This document shows positions 35,538 through 44,493 of a DNA stretch of 64,000 nucleotides, in pieces. The translations under genes were made by a program, and so were the position numbers. The first letter of the stretch is position 1. Each line of letters opens with the position of its first letter. The stretch comes from Oryzomonas sp. (GTDB lineage: Bacteria > Desulfobacterota > Desulfuromonadia > Geobacterales > Pseudopelobacteraceae): the NCBI GenBank assembly GCA_031292255.1, contig JARLHN010000020.1, forward strand, positions 1 through 64,000, read 5' to 3'. Under the pieces are notes generated by a model. It was given only the letters and a program-made list of their open reading frames with translations. It was not told the DNA's origin and made no database searches.

Positions 35538-36290
35538 CTATCTTCCGTCTGCCAACTCGGCGATGCGTCGGTTGGCGTTGCCGCGGTAAACGCCGCCGTG
35601 ATAGCAGATGACGGTTTCGATGTCATAGGCGGCAAGTTTTTTTAGAGACGCCAGGGCGGTTGCCAAGTCAGGCGTATAGACCGGGTTCGGTCCCGCCAGA
35701 AGGCCGTCGCTGACGTTCAGGGCATCTCCGGAGATCAGCGACCTGCTCCGCTTGTGGTACAGGCAGAGATGCCCCGGTGAATGGCCGGGCGTGTGAATGG
35801 CCACGATTCCGCCGGCATGGGGCAACTCTTCGCCATCGGCCAGGGTCCGGTCGACCGCGACGGGCACCGGTGGGGACAAAAACGCTTTCAGGCGCGGTTT
35901 CAACTCCTCGGGAAGGGCATTGAACTGGGCCTCGCGCTGGGCCAGTCGCTCCGGGGTCTGCTTGACCGGCGGCAATTCCCCTTGGATATAGGGCACCTCC
36001 CCTGCATGGGCCAGGACCTCGATGCAGCCAACCGTCTCCCGGCGGATATCGGCCAGGCTGCCGATGTGGTCCAGGTCGTGGTGGGTGATGATGACCTTGT
36101 TCACGTCGGAAAACGGTACGCCTGCCTGCTCGACCGCGTCGCGGATCTGGGGCAGTTGCCCCGGATAACCGGCGTCCACCAGGAGAAACGTATCATTGTC
36201 CCTGATCAATACGGGGTTGATAACGCTCCAAGAGCCGGTCAGGTTCAGCGAGCGCAACTCCAGTGTCTCGATTCCATCGGAAATTTTCAT
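35538..36290 (-). CDS. Metallo-beta-lactamase-fold hydrolase
   Basis: 250 residues. The metal motif VIITHHDLDHIGSL (H-x-H-x-D-H), later VAIHTPGHSPGHLCLY and SLISGDALNV supply the other ligands, and VICYHGGVY the last His. The overall length and spacing are like lactonase and small glyoxalase-type hydrolases, for which substrates range widely. Not a persulfide dioxygenase by obvious signature. It is downstream of larE by 165 bp on the same strand, with AAAGGGA before its ATG. No specific role in the island is evident. Confidence 0.85.
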   Translation of the reverse strand: MKISDGIETLELRSLNLTGSWSVINPVLIRDNDTFLLVDAGYPGQLPQIRDAVEQAGVPFSDVNKVIITHHDLDHIGSLADIRRETVGCIEVLAHAGEVPYIQGELPPVKQTPERLAQREAQFNALPEELKPRLKAFLSPPVPVAVDRTLADGEELPHAGGIVAIHTPGHSPGHLCLYHKRSRSLISGDALNVSDGLLAGPNPVYTPDLATALASLKKLAAYDIETVICYHGGVYRGNANRRIAELADGR

Positions 36291-36454
36291 AGAGTTCCCT
36301 TTAACCCGAATTTTCCATTAGGGCACGAGATGCTGCCGAGGCATATTCCGTTGTAGCTTGTCGTCCGGTTCACGAACAGAGCTATTGGGAGGAAAACCGG
36401 GCGGGTCGTGCAGGAGCTTTGCTCCGCCTAATGGAATATCTGGGTTCAACTCCA

Positions 36455-37288
36455 TCAGGCCGGATTCATGCTGCCGGTGCGGTATCCGGCCAGATCCAGG
36501 GAGACATAGCGGAATCCGGCCTGTTGAAAGGCTTCATGAATCCTGTCCCGGAAATTTTCATCCAGAATCCGCCCGATTTCCTCCCTGCCGACCTCAATGC
36601 GCGCCAAGTCTCCGTGCGCCCGTACCCTGAAGGTTTTGAAGCCTTCATCGTGCAGCAGGTTTTCGCATTTCTCTACGACCGCCAGTTTTTCAGCGGTAAT
36701 TTCAATCCCATGGGGAAACCGGCTGGAGAGACAGGCAAAGGCCTGTTTTTGCCAGGTGGGAAGCCGCAGCATCCTCGAAGCCTGCCGGATATCGTCTTTT
36801 CCGAAGCCCGCTTCCTCCAGCGGACTGCGTACCCCCACCTCGCGAGCGGCAATCCTGCCGGGCCGATGGTCGTTCCGGTCGTCGATATTGGCGCCGTCAA
36901 CCACGTGCGCAAACCCTTCTTCGCCGGCAATGGCCCGCAGCTTGCCGAAGAGTTCCCTCTTGCAGTAATAGCAGCGGTTCGGCGGATTGTTCCGAAATTC
37001 CGGTATATCCAGCTCTTCCGATACGATCTCCCGATGCCTTCCGCCGATTTGTCCGGCCAGTTCCCGCGCCTCCCGCAGCTCACGCTCCGGATAGGTGTGG
37101 GACGTGGCGGTGACCGCCACTACGCGATCCCCCAGGACATCGGCAGCCACGGCAAACAGAAAGGTCGAGTCCACACCGCCGGAAAAGGCGACGACACAGC
37201 CGCCGAGTTCGGCCAGGATCGAGCGCAAACGGTCATACTTCTCTTGAACCTGCGGCAAAAGCTTTTCAACAGCAATTGGTTGAGTCAT
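36455..37288 (-). CDS. larE: LarE-type ATP-dependent sulfur transferase
   Basis: 277 residues of the PP-loop LarE family. LarE donates its own cysteine sulfur (or uses a [4Fe-4S]-bound sulfur) to make the dithio-nicotinate part of the nickel-pincer nucleotide. VVAFSGGVDSTFLFAVA is the PP-loop; TSHTYPERELREARELA, NPPNRCYYCKRELFGKL and RPGRIAAREVGVRSPLEEAGF are diagnostic, with the CYYCK block holding the cysteines. LarB and LarC are not in the window, so the NPN pathway may be completed elsewhere, or this paralogue may serve another sulfur insertion. It is the second gene of an attenuator-led minus-strand unit, 91 bp after gapN. Confidence 0.9.
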   Translation of the reverse strand: MTQPIAVEKLLPQVQEKYDRLRSILAELGGCVVAFSGGVDSTFLFAVAADVLGDRVVAVTATSHTYPERELREARELAGQIGGRHREIVSEELDIPEFRNNPPNRCYYCKRELFGKLRAIAGEEGFAHVVDGANIDDRNDHRPGRIAAREVGVRSPLEEAGFGKDDIRQASRMLRLPTWQKQAFACLSSRFPHGIEITAEKLAVVEKCENLLHDEGFKTFRVRAHGDLARIEVGREEIGRILDENFRDRIHEAFQQAGFRYVSLDLAGYRTGSMNPA

Positions 37289-37379
37289 GGTTTTCTCCAG
37301 CGCACGGCGGCAGACGGTTATGATTGAGTGTTGTGTCCAAAAGGCTTCATGATCCAGGGTGAAATACTGCGTATGTTGA

Positions 37380-38999
37380 TCAGAGAATAAAGTCCGTGGT
37401 CAGGAAATGGGACTTGCGGTCCCTGACTATGCCGTTAATGATCTCCCGGTTGAGTTCGGTCTCCCTGGTGGCCACCACGATGCGGATTGAGAAGATCCGC
37501 AGGGCATCGGCCACCGACTGGGTCCCCTCGGCGGAATTCTTGCGGCCGTTGAAGGGGAAGCTGTCCGGACTGCGCTGGCACTGGCTGTTGATGTTGATCC
37601 GGCAGACCTGGTTGACCAGTGCATCCACCAACCGGGCCAGTTGGTCGCTGTCCTTGCCGAAGATGCTGGCTTGCTGGCCATAGGGCGAAGCGACCACATA
37701 GTCGATCGCTTCATTGATATCGTCGAACGGCACCACCGGAATGACCGGCCCGAACTGTTCCTCGTGGTAGACGCGCATGGCGGGGGAAACCGGGTAGAGC
37801 AGCGCCGGGTAGACCAGCGAGTCGCTGGCGGCGCCGCCATCCGGATTCGCCACCCTGGCGCCGTACCGGAGGGCATCCTTTACCAGCTCTTGCAGAAAGG
37901 CCGGCTTTTCCGGCTCGGGCAGCGGCGTGATGGTCACCCCCTCGTCCCAGGGCATGCCGCATATCAACGTCTTGATTCCTTCGGCCATGGCGGAGATAAA
38001 TTTATCGGCAATGCTGCGGTGGACGAAGATGATCTTCAGCGCGGTACAGCGTTGGCCGTTGTAGGTCAGGCTGCCCCGGATGCACTCCTGCACCGTCTGG
38101 CCCAGGTCGGCGTCCGGCAGGATAACGGCCGGGTTCTTGGCATCCAGTCCGAGCACGCAACGCAGGCGATGAGGCCGGGGATGGATGGCGCGCAGGGCGT
38201 CGGCCACCCGGTGGGTGCCGATGAAGCCGAGCACATCCACCTTACCCGAGGCCAAAAGCGGCGGGATAACCGTCTCCCCCTCGCCGTAGACCGTGGTGAC
38301 CACCCCCGGCGGAAAGGCGTCACGGAACGCCTCCAGGAGCGGTTGGAAGACCAGTATTCCGAAACGGGGCGGTTTGAGCAGAATGGTGTTTCCCATGACA
38401 AGCGCCGGGATCAGGGTGGTGAAGGTCTCGTAGAGCGGGAAGTTGTACGGCCCCATGCAGAGCACCACCCCCAGCGGGGCGCGGCGGATCTGGCCGATGA
38501 TCCCCTGCTGGATGGTGAAGCGGGATGACTGCCGGTCCAGTTCCTTGAGGGCGTCCAGTGTGTCGCGAATATAGGCCAGGGCCCGGTTGAACTCGGCCGT
38601 GGCCTCCTTGACCGACTTGCCGATCTCCCACATCAGCAAGCGGACGATTTGGTCCTTCTTTTTGCGCACAACGGCGGCAAAGTTTTGGACGCAAAGTATC
38701 CGTTCCCCGACCGCCATGGTCGGCCAAGCCCCGCGGCCGTTGTCGTAGGCCCGCTCTGCAACGTCGAGGCCTTCCAGAGCGGCTGCTTCGTCCAGCAGCG
38801 GGGCAACCCCGAGCAGTATCCCGGAACTCGACTTCCGGCCCCCGACACGGATCGGGGAATGAATTTCCTGGAGCGGACCACTCCAACGGCGCAACTCGCC
38901 GTCGATCAGGAAGTAGTCCTGACGGATCGCCTCGGGGATACGGAAGGCGTCGGGGATGGCCCGATCCTCCGGGAACAGTGCGGCAATACTCTTTTTCAT
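37380..38999 (-). CDS. gapN: NADP-dependent non-phosphorylating GAPDH-type aldehyde dehydrogenase
   Basis: 539 residues of the aldehyde dehydrogenase family. GPYNFPLYETFTTLIPALVMGNTILLKPP (cofactor and general-base region), GFIGTHRVADAL, LGLDAKNPAVILPDADL and NGQRCTALKIIFVH with the catalytic Cys are seen. The C-terminal INSQCQRSPDSFPFNGRKNSAEGTQSVADALRIFSIR is the mark of the plant-type GapN group, which oxidises glyceraldehyde-3-phosphate to 3-phosphoglycerate with NADP. It would supply NADPH and 3-phosphoglycerate, the precursor of serine and thus cysteine. Another aldehyde as substrate cannot be excluded. GAGGAAA precedes the ATG. It is the first gene after leader copy F. Confidence 0.88.
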   Translation of the reverse strand: MKKSIAALFPEDRAIPDAFRIPEAIRQDYFLIDGELRRWSGPLQEIHSPIRVGGRKSSSGILLGVAPLLDEAAALEGLDVAERAYDNGRGAWPTMAVGERILCVQNFAAVVRKKKDQIVRLLMWEIGKSVKEATAEFNRALAYIRDTLDALKELDRQSSRFTIQQGIIGQIRRAPLGVVLCMGPYNFPLYETFTTLIPALVMGNTILLKPPRFGILVFQPLLEAFRDAFPPGVVTTVYGEGETVIPPLLASGKVDVLGFIGTHRVADALRAIHPRPHRLRCVLGLDAKNPAVILPDADLGQTVQECIRGSLTYNGQRCTALKIIFVHRSIADKFISAMAEGIKTLICGMPWDEGVTITPLPEPEKPAFLQELVKDALRYGARVANPDGGAASDSLVYPALLYPVSPAMRVYHEEQFGPVIPVVPFDDINEAIDYVVASPYGQQASIFGKDSDQLARLVDALVNQVCRININSQCQRSPDSFPFNGRKNSAEGTQSVADALRIFSIRIVVATRETELNREIINGIVRDRKSHFLTTDFIL

Positions 39000-39117
39000 G
39001 TGCCTGGTTTCCTCGTGGTGATATTACGTCCGCCGGCGCATCGGCAAGCCGCCGGGATCGGATCGAGAGCAGCCTGCCGGCTTTGCCCGGTAAACGCCTG
39101 CACGAGCCTGCTGCAAG

Positions 39118-39163
39118 AAAAAAGACCGGGGAACAGTCTCCTCGGCCTCCAGTTTATCCAGTC
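39118..39163 (-). promoter_or_regulatory. Leader attenuator before gapN-larE (copy F)
   Basis: On the minus strand: GACTGG-ATAAA-CTGGAGG, then a stem GGCCGAGG/CCCCGGTC with one mismatch and a G-T pair, then six T. It is a weaker member: the first hairpin depends on G-T pairs. It lies about 40 bases below the predicted start of transcription and 120 before the gapN start. Confidence 0.6.
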
Positions 39164-39202
39164 AGCGATTTATCAACGCCATATAACTATAAATTATATA
39201 GA

Positions 39203-39231
39203 TTAATATACCGACGTACTGACAAAGTCAA
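39203..39231 (-). promoter_or_regulatory. Promoter of gapN-larE with A/T-rich operator
   Basis: Minus strand TTGACT (39226-39231), 17-base spacer, TATTAA (39203-39208), followed by CTATATAATTTATAG, an inverted repeat like those beside the promoters at 6.65, 14.3 and 41.3 kb. The remainder of 39232-39573 holds nothing I can identify. Confidence 0.6.
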
Positions 39232-39573
39232 GAGAAGTGTGCAAATTGTCATGCGGAGCCCGGCTTTCCGATAACCGGAAGGTCATGAGCATCCCGCTTC
39301 TCTATCCACCAGCGAGCCTTGATTTCACCCACGCAATGGAAATTTATCGGCTCCGTCATTATCGGCAGATTTTACCACCATTCCTGTCCAAAAACAATAC
39401 ACTGCCCGATGGCAAGTATGCTTCCAATACCAATACCCCCGGCGCCGACCGGACAGGCGAACAGACAGAGTCCGCAGGAATGTTTTTTCCCAATGTGGCA
39501 ATATATTTTTCACGCTTCTTGTGAGGAGCCGAAAACGATCCGACAAAGATAACATCTCGATTTTGAGGCTGTA

Positions 39574-40641
39574 TTACTGGAAGCGTGCCGGGTCCAGGGG
39601 CCAGCGGCCATAATCGCGGGCCGCCCGGACCAGGGCGTGGAGATTCGCAGGGGGCGTGTCTATGGGCAGTCCACACCCCAGGCCGAGAATGTACCCTTTG
39701 GGGCTGTCCCAGGCCTTGGCCAGGCATTCCTTGGCATTATCCCGCACATTGTCCGGCGTTCCCAGATACATGACCGTTGTGGGACGGACATTGCCCAGAA
39801 GCGCCACCTTGTCCCCCACCCTGGCCTTGGCCTCGCCGATGTCGACCATGTCGTCCAGGGAGAGGATCCCGGCGCCGGTAGCGACCATATCCTCCCAAAT
39901 CTTTGAGGTATTGCCGCAGATGTGCAGCGAGGGAGGACCGCCGGCCAAGGCGGTGATCCGCTGCACGGTCTCCGTGAGGTACGGCAGGGCGAACTCCCGG
40001 AACTGGCGCGGACTGATCAGGGTGCCGGAGGAGGTTGGGTCGGCCAATCCGGGGCGCACGCCGACCTGAATAGCCCTTTCGGCAAAGCGGACGATGCTTT
40101 CGGTGGCGAATCGCAACAGGCGATGGGCAAACCCGGGGTTTTTGTGCAGGTCGCGCAGAAAAATATCGGTACCACGGATATTGGCGGCAGTGGTAAAGGG
40201 ACCGGACGTGGTCATGGAAACCGGCACCTGGTCGCCGACCTCCCGTACGACGATGGCGCCGGCTTCCAGAAAGAGCGGCAAGCGGCCATCCTTCTCCGGG
40301 TCGGGAATCTTCAAACGGTCCAGGTCCGCTTCTTCCTTGACGATAAATTCCGCGATATACGGCGTATTGTCGGGAAAGGCCACCTTGCTGCCGATGGCTT
40401 CGGGAATACCCGACAGCCCTGGCCCGGTATTGACCAGATCCGAACCGTATCTTCGCCATGCGGCGATCTGTCCTTTGGCCAACAACCGGGCCGAGTTGTT
40501 GTACTCGCCGACACTTACCCCGATCACCCGGGCGGCATGGTCGCTGATCAGCAGGTTAACCGGGATGCGGTCATATGGTTTGCCGCTCAGGGCAGCTATG
40601 GTACGTTCCTTGGAAGTCATGGTTTCGATGGCTGCCGTCAT
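39574..40641 (-). CDS. MtaA/CmuA-type corrinoid methyltransferase 3
   Basis: 355 residues of the UroD-superfamily methyltransferase branch, most like methyltransferase 1 at 8.6 kb: TSKERTIAALSGKPYDRIPV start, TTSGPFTTAANIRGT, PSLHICGNTSKIWEDM with the zinc His and Cys, GNVRPTTVMYLGTP and LGLGCGLPIDTPPAN with the last Cys. ATG 40641 follows AGAGG; an open frame to 40725 is not needed. It has no corrinoid protein beside it and probably works with the one at 8.0 kb. The shared leader element, present here twice, supports joint control with that operon. Confidence 0.88.
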   Translation of the reverse strand: MTAAIETMTSKERTIAALSGKPYDRIPVNLLISDHAARVIGVSVGEYNNSARLLAKGQIAAWRRYGSDLVNTGPGLSGIPEAIGSKVAFPDNTPYIAEFIVKEEADLDRLKIPDPEKDGRLPLFLEAGAIVVREVGDQVPVSMTTSGPFTTAANIRGTDIFLRDLHKNPGFAHRLLRFATESIVRFAERAIQVGVRPGLADPTSSGTLISPRQFREFALPYLTETVQRITALAGGPPSLHICGNTSKIWEDMVATGAGILSLDDMVDIGEAKARVGDKVALLGNVRPTTVMYLGTPDNVRDNAKECLAKAWDSPKGYILGLGCGLPIDTPPANLHALVRAARDYGRWPLDPARFQ

Positions 40642-41070
40642 GATCTGGTTACCTCTTTTCTGCTGGGTTGGGGTGGTGGGCGGGGTGACGAAAGCGGCTC
40701 CGCACGTGGACAACAAGTGTGTCAATCAACCTGCCTCGCCGGCTGTAGGCCTCCAGCGCCCGATTGACCTCCGCTTGTACGGCAAAAACCATGATTCACT
40801 TGGTGCGAAGTAAGAGCGCCGTCTCCTTCGGCACAGAAGCAGCCAGAATGACGCCGACATCGGTCAGCAGCAACGCCGCGGCCTGAGGTATCAGCGGCAG
40901 ATGTTCGCAACGGGGCCGGGGTGGAGTCGAGCGCCGCTCCTCGAAGGCGCAGGCGCCACGTCCACCGGGCCTTTCAGGGCAAAGGAACGGATGGCCAGGA
41001 GCGCGTCAGTTTTGATATCAACGTGCTTCCTGCGGATAATGGTCGGCTGTTGCCCCACATATTCCCCCGT
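40642..41070 (-). other. 430-bp leader or decayed region before methyltransferase 3
   Basis: Between the attenuators and the methyltransferase start there are only short minus-strand frames (for example one reading MVFAVQAEVNRALEAYSRRG near 40790) with no family match and with stops between them. Either an unusually long untranslated region or the remains of a lost gene. Confidence 0.4.
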
Positions 41071-41203
41071 AAAAAAAGACCGGCGCGAGTAACGCGGCCG
41101 GTCTCTGGTTTTTCCAGTCAACCTTGGATTTCCTATTTGTTTTTGAGCACATACAAATAAAAAGAGGCCAAAGGAATATCCCTTGACCTCCGGTGTTCCG
41201 GTC
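41071..41203 (-). promoter_or_regulatory. Tandem leader attenuators (copies H and G)
   Basis: Transcribed first, copy H (41159-41203): CCGG-AACA-CCGG, AGG, then TCAAGGG paired with CTTTGGCC-type bases and five T; its AGGTCAAGGG matches copy D. Then copy G (41071-41119): CTGG-AAAAA-CCAG, AGACC, a stem CCGGCCGCG/CGCGCCGG and seven T. Two attenuators in a row also occur at 6.7-6.9 kb. Confidence 0.68.
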
Positions 41204-41310
41204 AGCCTTTTTATTCGCGTGTTCCCCCCGGTGTCTCACCTGATGGGCAAAACCCGCATTTGATAAACGGAAATCTCGCAAAAACTATTACTTCTACAAA
41301 TTTTATAGGT

Positions 41311-41339
41311 AATTTATCGGGGAAAATTTGGTTTGTCAA
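41311..41339 (-). promoter_or_regulatory. Promoter of methyltransferase 3
   Basis: Minus strand TTGACA (41334-41339), 17-base spacer, TAAATT (41311-41316), followed by CTATAAAATTTGTAG, the same kind of inverted repeat as at the other leader promoters. Confidence 0.55.
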
Positions 41340-41398
41340 TGTTTTTTGAATGTTTTAAGCCTCAACATTCATGTTGCCAGACGCCGCATGATTTCATT

Positions 41399-41685
41399 TC
41401 ACACCTTTATCCAGAATTCCGCTCCATTAGCGGTATTCCGTACGGCGAGCATCCCACCCATATTCTTTTCTATGATGGTTTTCGACATGAACAGGCCGAC
41501 ACCTGTTCCTGTCTGCGGCCCCTTGGTGGTAAAGTAGGGGTCAAAGATCCTGCCCATGATCTCCTCGGGGATGCCGCCGGCATTGTCGACAATGGTTACG
41601 ACTGCACTGCCGTTTTCACTGCACTATGGTGAGCCATACTTTGGGCTCTTGGATTTCCCTTTCCAATGAATCACCCCGCAGCAAG
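41399..41685 (-). pseudogene. Truncated sensor-kinase ATPase domain
   Basis: The minus strand encodes the end of a histidine kinase: VDNAGGIPEEIMGRIFDPYF, KGPQTGTGVGLFMSKTIIEK, NMGGMLAVRNTANGAEFWIKV and a stop. It matches the last 80 residues of the kinase at 259-3939 closely. Upstream LEREIQEPKVWLTIV continues the match but in another frame, so there is a frameshift near 41632, and everything before about 41685 is gone. It is a dead duplicate in the same orientation as the intact kinase, and the two lie at the two ends of the island. Confidence 0.8.
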
Positions 41686-41913
41686 CTACGGGGTATCAAA
41701 CAAGGAATTGTTGCTTTCGCATCGAAGCAAGCTTCGGGGAATTGGACCCGGAGAGATTAAAACAATATAATTCAATACGTAAGTCAGATCTCAGGCAGAA
41801 CGAGAGTCGATGCATTTCAGGATCTCCTGCGGGCTTAGGTTATTGTCGCTTGCGTCGAGTTGCTTTCTCCGTCTCTCGTGGTACTATTAAATCGTCTCTA
41901 TTCGGAGGAGGCC

Positions 41914-42909
41914 ATGGCAAGGAATCTTCTCAAACGCGATTCTATCTCGTTTTTTCTGGAAATCCTCGCCACCTTCGGTAAATTACACGGCCCGATCCTG
42001 ACAGATGACGGGGTATTGGCATTCAGACCACTTGGCTCCGGGAATGACCTGCTTCTCGAATATAGCCGCACCCTCGTTCCCCCGAAAAAGTACCTCCTTC
42101 CCCCCCGCGATGCCGTTCTTTTTTTTGCCCCGGATGAGTGGTATCACCAGCTGGCCGCCGCCGTTCCCGAAACCATCCTGGTCGGCCTCCACCCCTGCGA
42201 CTTGCAGGGGATCGCCTACCTGGACAAGGTTTTCTTGGGAGACAGAATCGACCCCCTGTACCGTGCCAGACGGACCGCATTGACTTTGATCGGCCTCTCT
42301 TGCGAACCTGACGAAAACTGCTTTTGCGGTGACCTTTCAGCGACTGAAACCCATGGCTGCGACCTGTTCATGCACCAGTCCCCCGGAGGGTTCAACCTTA
42401 AGGACAATACCCCCAAAGGCACGGCGATCCTGGACAGGCTGACTCCGATCCTGGCGGAGGGAAAATCTCTGCCGGCCGTTTCACGGACCTGCGACATGGC
42501 GGCAGCAATCCAACTGGCTTCCGTTCGAAGCGAGACCCATGGAGAAAGTGCGCTGTGGGACGAATTTGCAGAACGCTGCCTCTCCTGCGGCGCCTGCTCC
42601 CTCTGTTGTCCAACCTGTTACTGTTTCGACATTCGGGAATACGGGGCTCTGGACGGAGAATCAACCGTGCGGCTGCGTGAATGGGACAACTGCCTCTTCA
42701 AGGACCATGGCGAAGTGGCAGGCGGCTTTAATTTTCGCAAGAGCCGCCAGGAACGTTTTCAGTACCGTTATCGGCACAAATATCTCGGCTTCGGTCCGAC
42801 TCGCGGCATCGCATCCTGTGTCGGCTGTGGCCGCTGCCGCGCAGTCTGTCCGGTTGGAATTGACCTGCTGGAGCTATTCAAGGAACGTCAAGATGAGAAA
42901 CAGCCGTGA
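41914..42909 (+). CDS. hydB: Group 3b hydrogenase (sulfhydrogenase) beta subunit
   Basis: 331 residues. The [4Fe-4S] electron-transfer subunit of cytoplasmic NADP-linked NiFe hydrogenases, which also reduce elemental sulfur or polysulfide. Cysteines are grouped in CEPDENCFCGD, CLSCGACSLCCPTCYCFD and CVGCGRCRAVCPVGIDL, the last two being the ferredoxin-type clusters. LVGLHPCDLQGIAYLDKVF is a family block. GGAGGAG at 41904-41910 sets the start at 41914. First gene of a tight four-gene operon; the next start overlaps its end by 17 bases. Confidence 0.9.
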   Translation: MARNLLKRDSISFFLEILATFGKLHGPILTDDGVLAFRPLGSGNDLLLEYSRTLVPPKKYLLPPRDAVLFFAPDEWYHQLAAAVPETILVGLHPCDLQGIAYLDKVFLGDRIDPLYRARRTALTLIGLSCEPDENCFCGDLSATETHGCDLFMHQSPGGFNLKDNTPKGTAILDRLTPILAEGKSLPAVSRTCDMAAAIQLASVRSETHGESALWDEFAERCLSCGACSLCCPTCYCFDIREYGALDGESTVRLREWDNCLFKDHGEVAGGFNFRKSRQERFQYRYRHKYLGFGPTRGIASCVGCGRCRAVCPVGIDLLELFKERQDEKQP

Positions 42910-43741
42910 TATGACCATTGTCCCGCTCCCGGCGACCATCATTGGACGGAAAGCGTTGTCCGCCGATACAACCCTGTACAGGCTGGCCCTGGAGAGCAGT
43001 GAGGAAGACGGGTTCGACTTCAACCCCGGGCAATTCGTCCAGCTCTCGGTACCTTCGGGCGGTGAAGTCCCCATCTCCCTGGCCGGTCCGCCGCGGCACC
43101 AGAACAGCTTCGAGCTATGCATCAGACGGGTCGGACACGTAACCGATATGCTGTATCAACTCCTCCCACCCAATCGGGTAGGGATTCGCGGCCCGTTCGG
43201 CAATGGGTTTCCCTTCAGCGAATGGGCCGGTCGCAACATCCTGCTGATAGCAGGCGGCCTGGGCATAGCTCCTCTCCGGTCACTGCTCTATGCACTTCTC
43301 ATGCAAAGGGGAGAGTTCGGCGAGATCACCTTCATGTACGGCGCCAGGGAACCGTCAGCCATCCTTTTCAAGGAGGAACTTGCGGAATTGAGCGGCCGCA
43401 AGGACATGCACCTCTTTGTGACCGTGGATTTTACCAAGGAGGAATCCCCTGGCGGCTTGACCTGCAACACCGGTCTTCTGCCGACTCTTCTCAGGGGGGT
43501 TAATTTCAGTACGACAGATACCGTTGCTGCCGTTTGCGGTCCACCCGCACTCTACAAATGTCTCTTGGAAGAGTTGCAGGATCTTGGCATTCCTGCTGCA
43601 CACATTTACCTTTCACTGGAACGAAGAATGAAATGCGGGGTCGGGCTTTGTTGCCATTGTGCCGTGGGTGATCTTTTCTGCTGCAGCGACGGCCCGGTTT
43701 TCCGCTACAGCCAACTCAAAGGGATCAGCGGGGCCATATGA
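42893..43741 (+). CDS. hydG: Group 3b hydrogenase gamma subunit (FAD/NAD(P)-binding)
   Basis: 282 residues of the ferredoxin-NADP reductase type. FNPGQFVQLSVPSGGEVPISLAG binds FAD, LLIAGGLGIAPLRSLLYALL is the NAD(P) site, AAVCGPPALYKCLLEEL follows, and CGVGLCCHCAVGDLFCCSDGPVF gives the [2Fe-2S] cysteines. The ATG at 42893 has AAGGAACG before it; a second ATG at 42911 is possible. It links pyridine nucleotide to the hydrogenase module. Ends in ATGA overlap with the delta gene. Confidence 0.92.
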   Translation: MRNSRDMTIVPLPATIIGRKALSADTTLYRLALESSEEDGFDFNPGQFVQLSVPSGGEVPISLAGPPRHQNSFELCIRRVGHVTDMLYQLLPPNRVGIRGPFGNGFPFSEWAGRNILLIAGGLGIAPLRSLLYALLMQRGEFGEITFMYGAREPSAILFKEELAELSGRKDMHLFVTVDFTKEESPGGLTCNTGLLPTLLRGVNFSTTDTVAAVCGPPALYKCLLEELQDLGIPAAHIYLSLERRMKCGVGLCCHCAVGDLFCCSDGPVFRYSQLKGISGAI

Positions 43742-44493
43742 AGAAGCCTATCATCGCCATAGCCGGATTGACCGCCTGTTCCGGTTGCCAGTTGACCCTC
43801 TTGAACTGCGAGGAAGAGTTGCCGGAGATCGCTCAGCGCTTCATTATAGATTATTTCCCTTTGGGGCTTACCGAACGACTCATTACGGGTCCAATCGATG
43901 TGGCTATTGTTGAGGGTGCCGTTTCCACTCCGTCCGACCTCGAAATACTCATGAAATTGCGCAACAGCAGCCACAGCCTCGTGGCCTTGGGCACGTGTGC
44001 CCTTTGGGGCGGGATTGCAGCCATGAAGAACCAGGAATCGAGAAAGGATCTCGCCGAAACGGTTTACGGCTCTGCCGCTGACGGGCTGAAAACATTTAAC
44101 CCGCAGCCGTTGCATCGCTTTGTCAAAATCGACTTTGCCATTACCGGTTGCCCACCGGAAACGGGAGAACTCCTGGCGACCCTTGCCGCATTGCTCCGGG
44201 GAACCTTCCCCGTGTTCCCCCACTACCCGGTCTGCTCCGAGTGCCGCAGCCGGGAAAATCTCTGTCTCCTCATCGAACGTAACGAAATGTGCCTCGGGCC
44301 GCTCATTCAGGCTGGGTGCAATGCCAGATGCCCGGCTGTGGGAATCGGGTGCGAGGGGTGCCGCGGGCCGGTGACCGAGGCCAATGTCGCAGCGGAGACG
44401 GAACTGCTTCTGAAGAAGGGGTTTCCCATGGACGAGATTGTCAGCCGCATGCAACGTTTTTACCCGGAGTGGGATTATGAGCAGCGTTCTTGA
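43738..44493 (+). CDS. hydD: Group 3b hydrogenase delta (small) subunit
   Basis: 251 residues. The small subunit that carries iron-sulfur clusters close to the NiFe site. The proximal-cluster cysteines are in LTACSGCQLTLLNCEEEL, LVALGTCALWGG and ITGCPPETGEL; the C-terminal part VCSECRSRENLCLL and GCNARCPAVGIGCEGCRGPV binds additional clusters. No twin-arginine leader is present, so the enzyme is cytoplasmic. It overlaps both neighbours (ATGA at the start, 17 bases at the end), indicating translational coupling. Confidence 0.92.
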   Translation: MKKPIIAIAGLTACSGCQLTLLNCEEELPEIAQRFIIDYFPLGLTERLITGPIDVAIVEGAVSTPSDLEILMKLRNSSHSLVALGTCALWGGIAAMKNQESRKDLAETVYGSAADGLKTFNPQPLHRFVKIDFAITGCPPETGELLATLAALLRGTFPVFPHYPVCSECRSRENLCLLIERNEMCLGPLIQAGCNARCPAVGIGCEGCRGPVTEANVAAETELLLKKGFPMDEIVSRMQRFYPEWDYEQRS

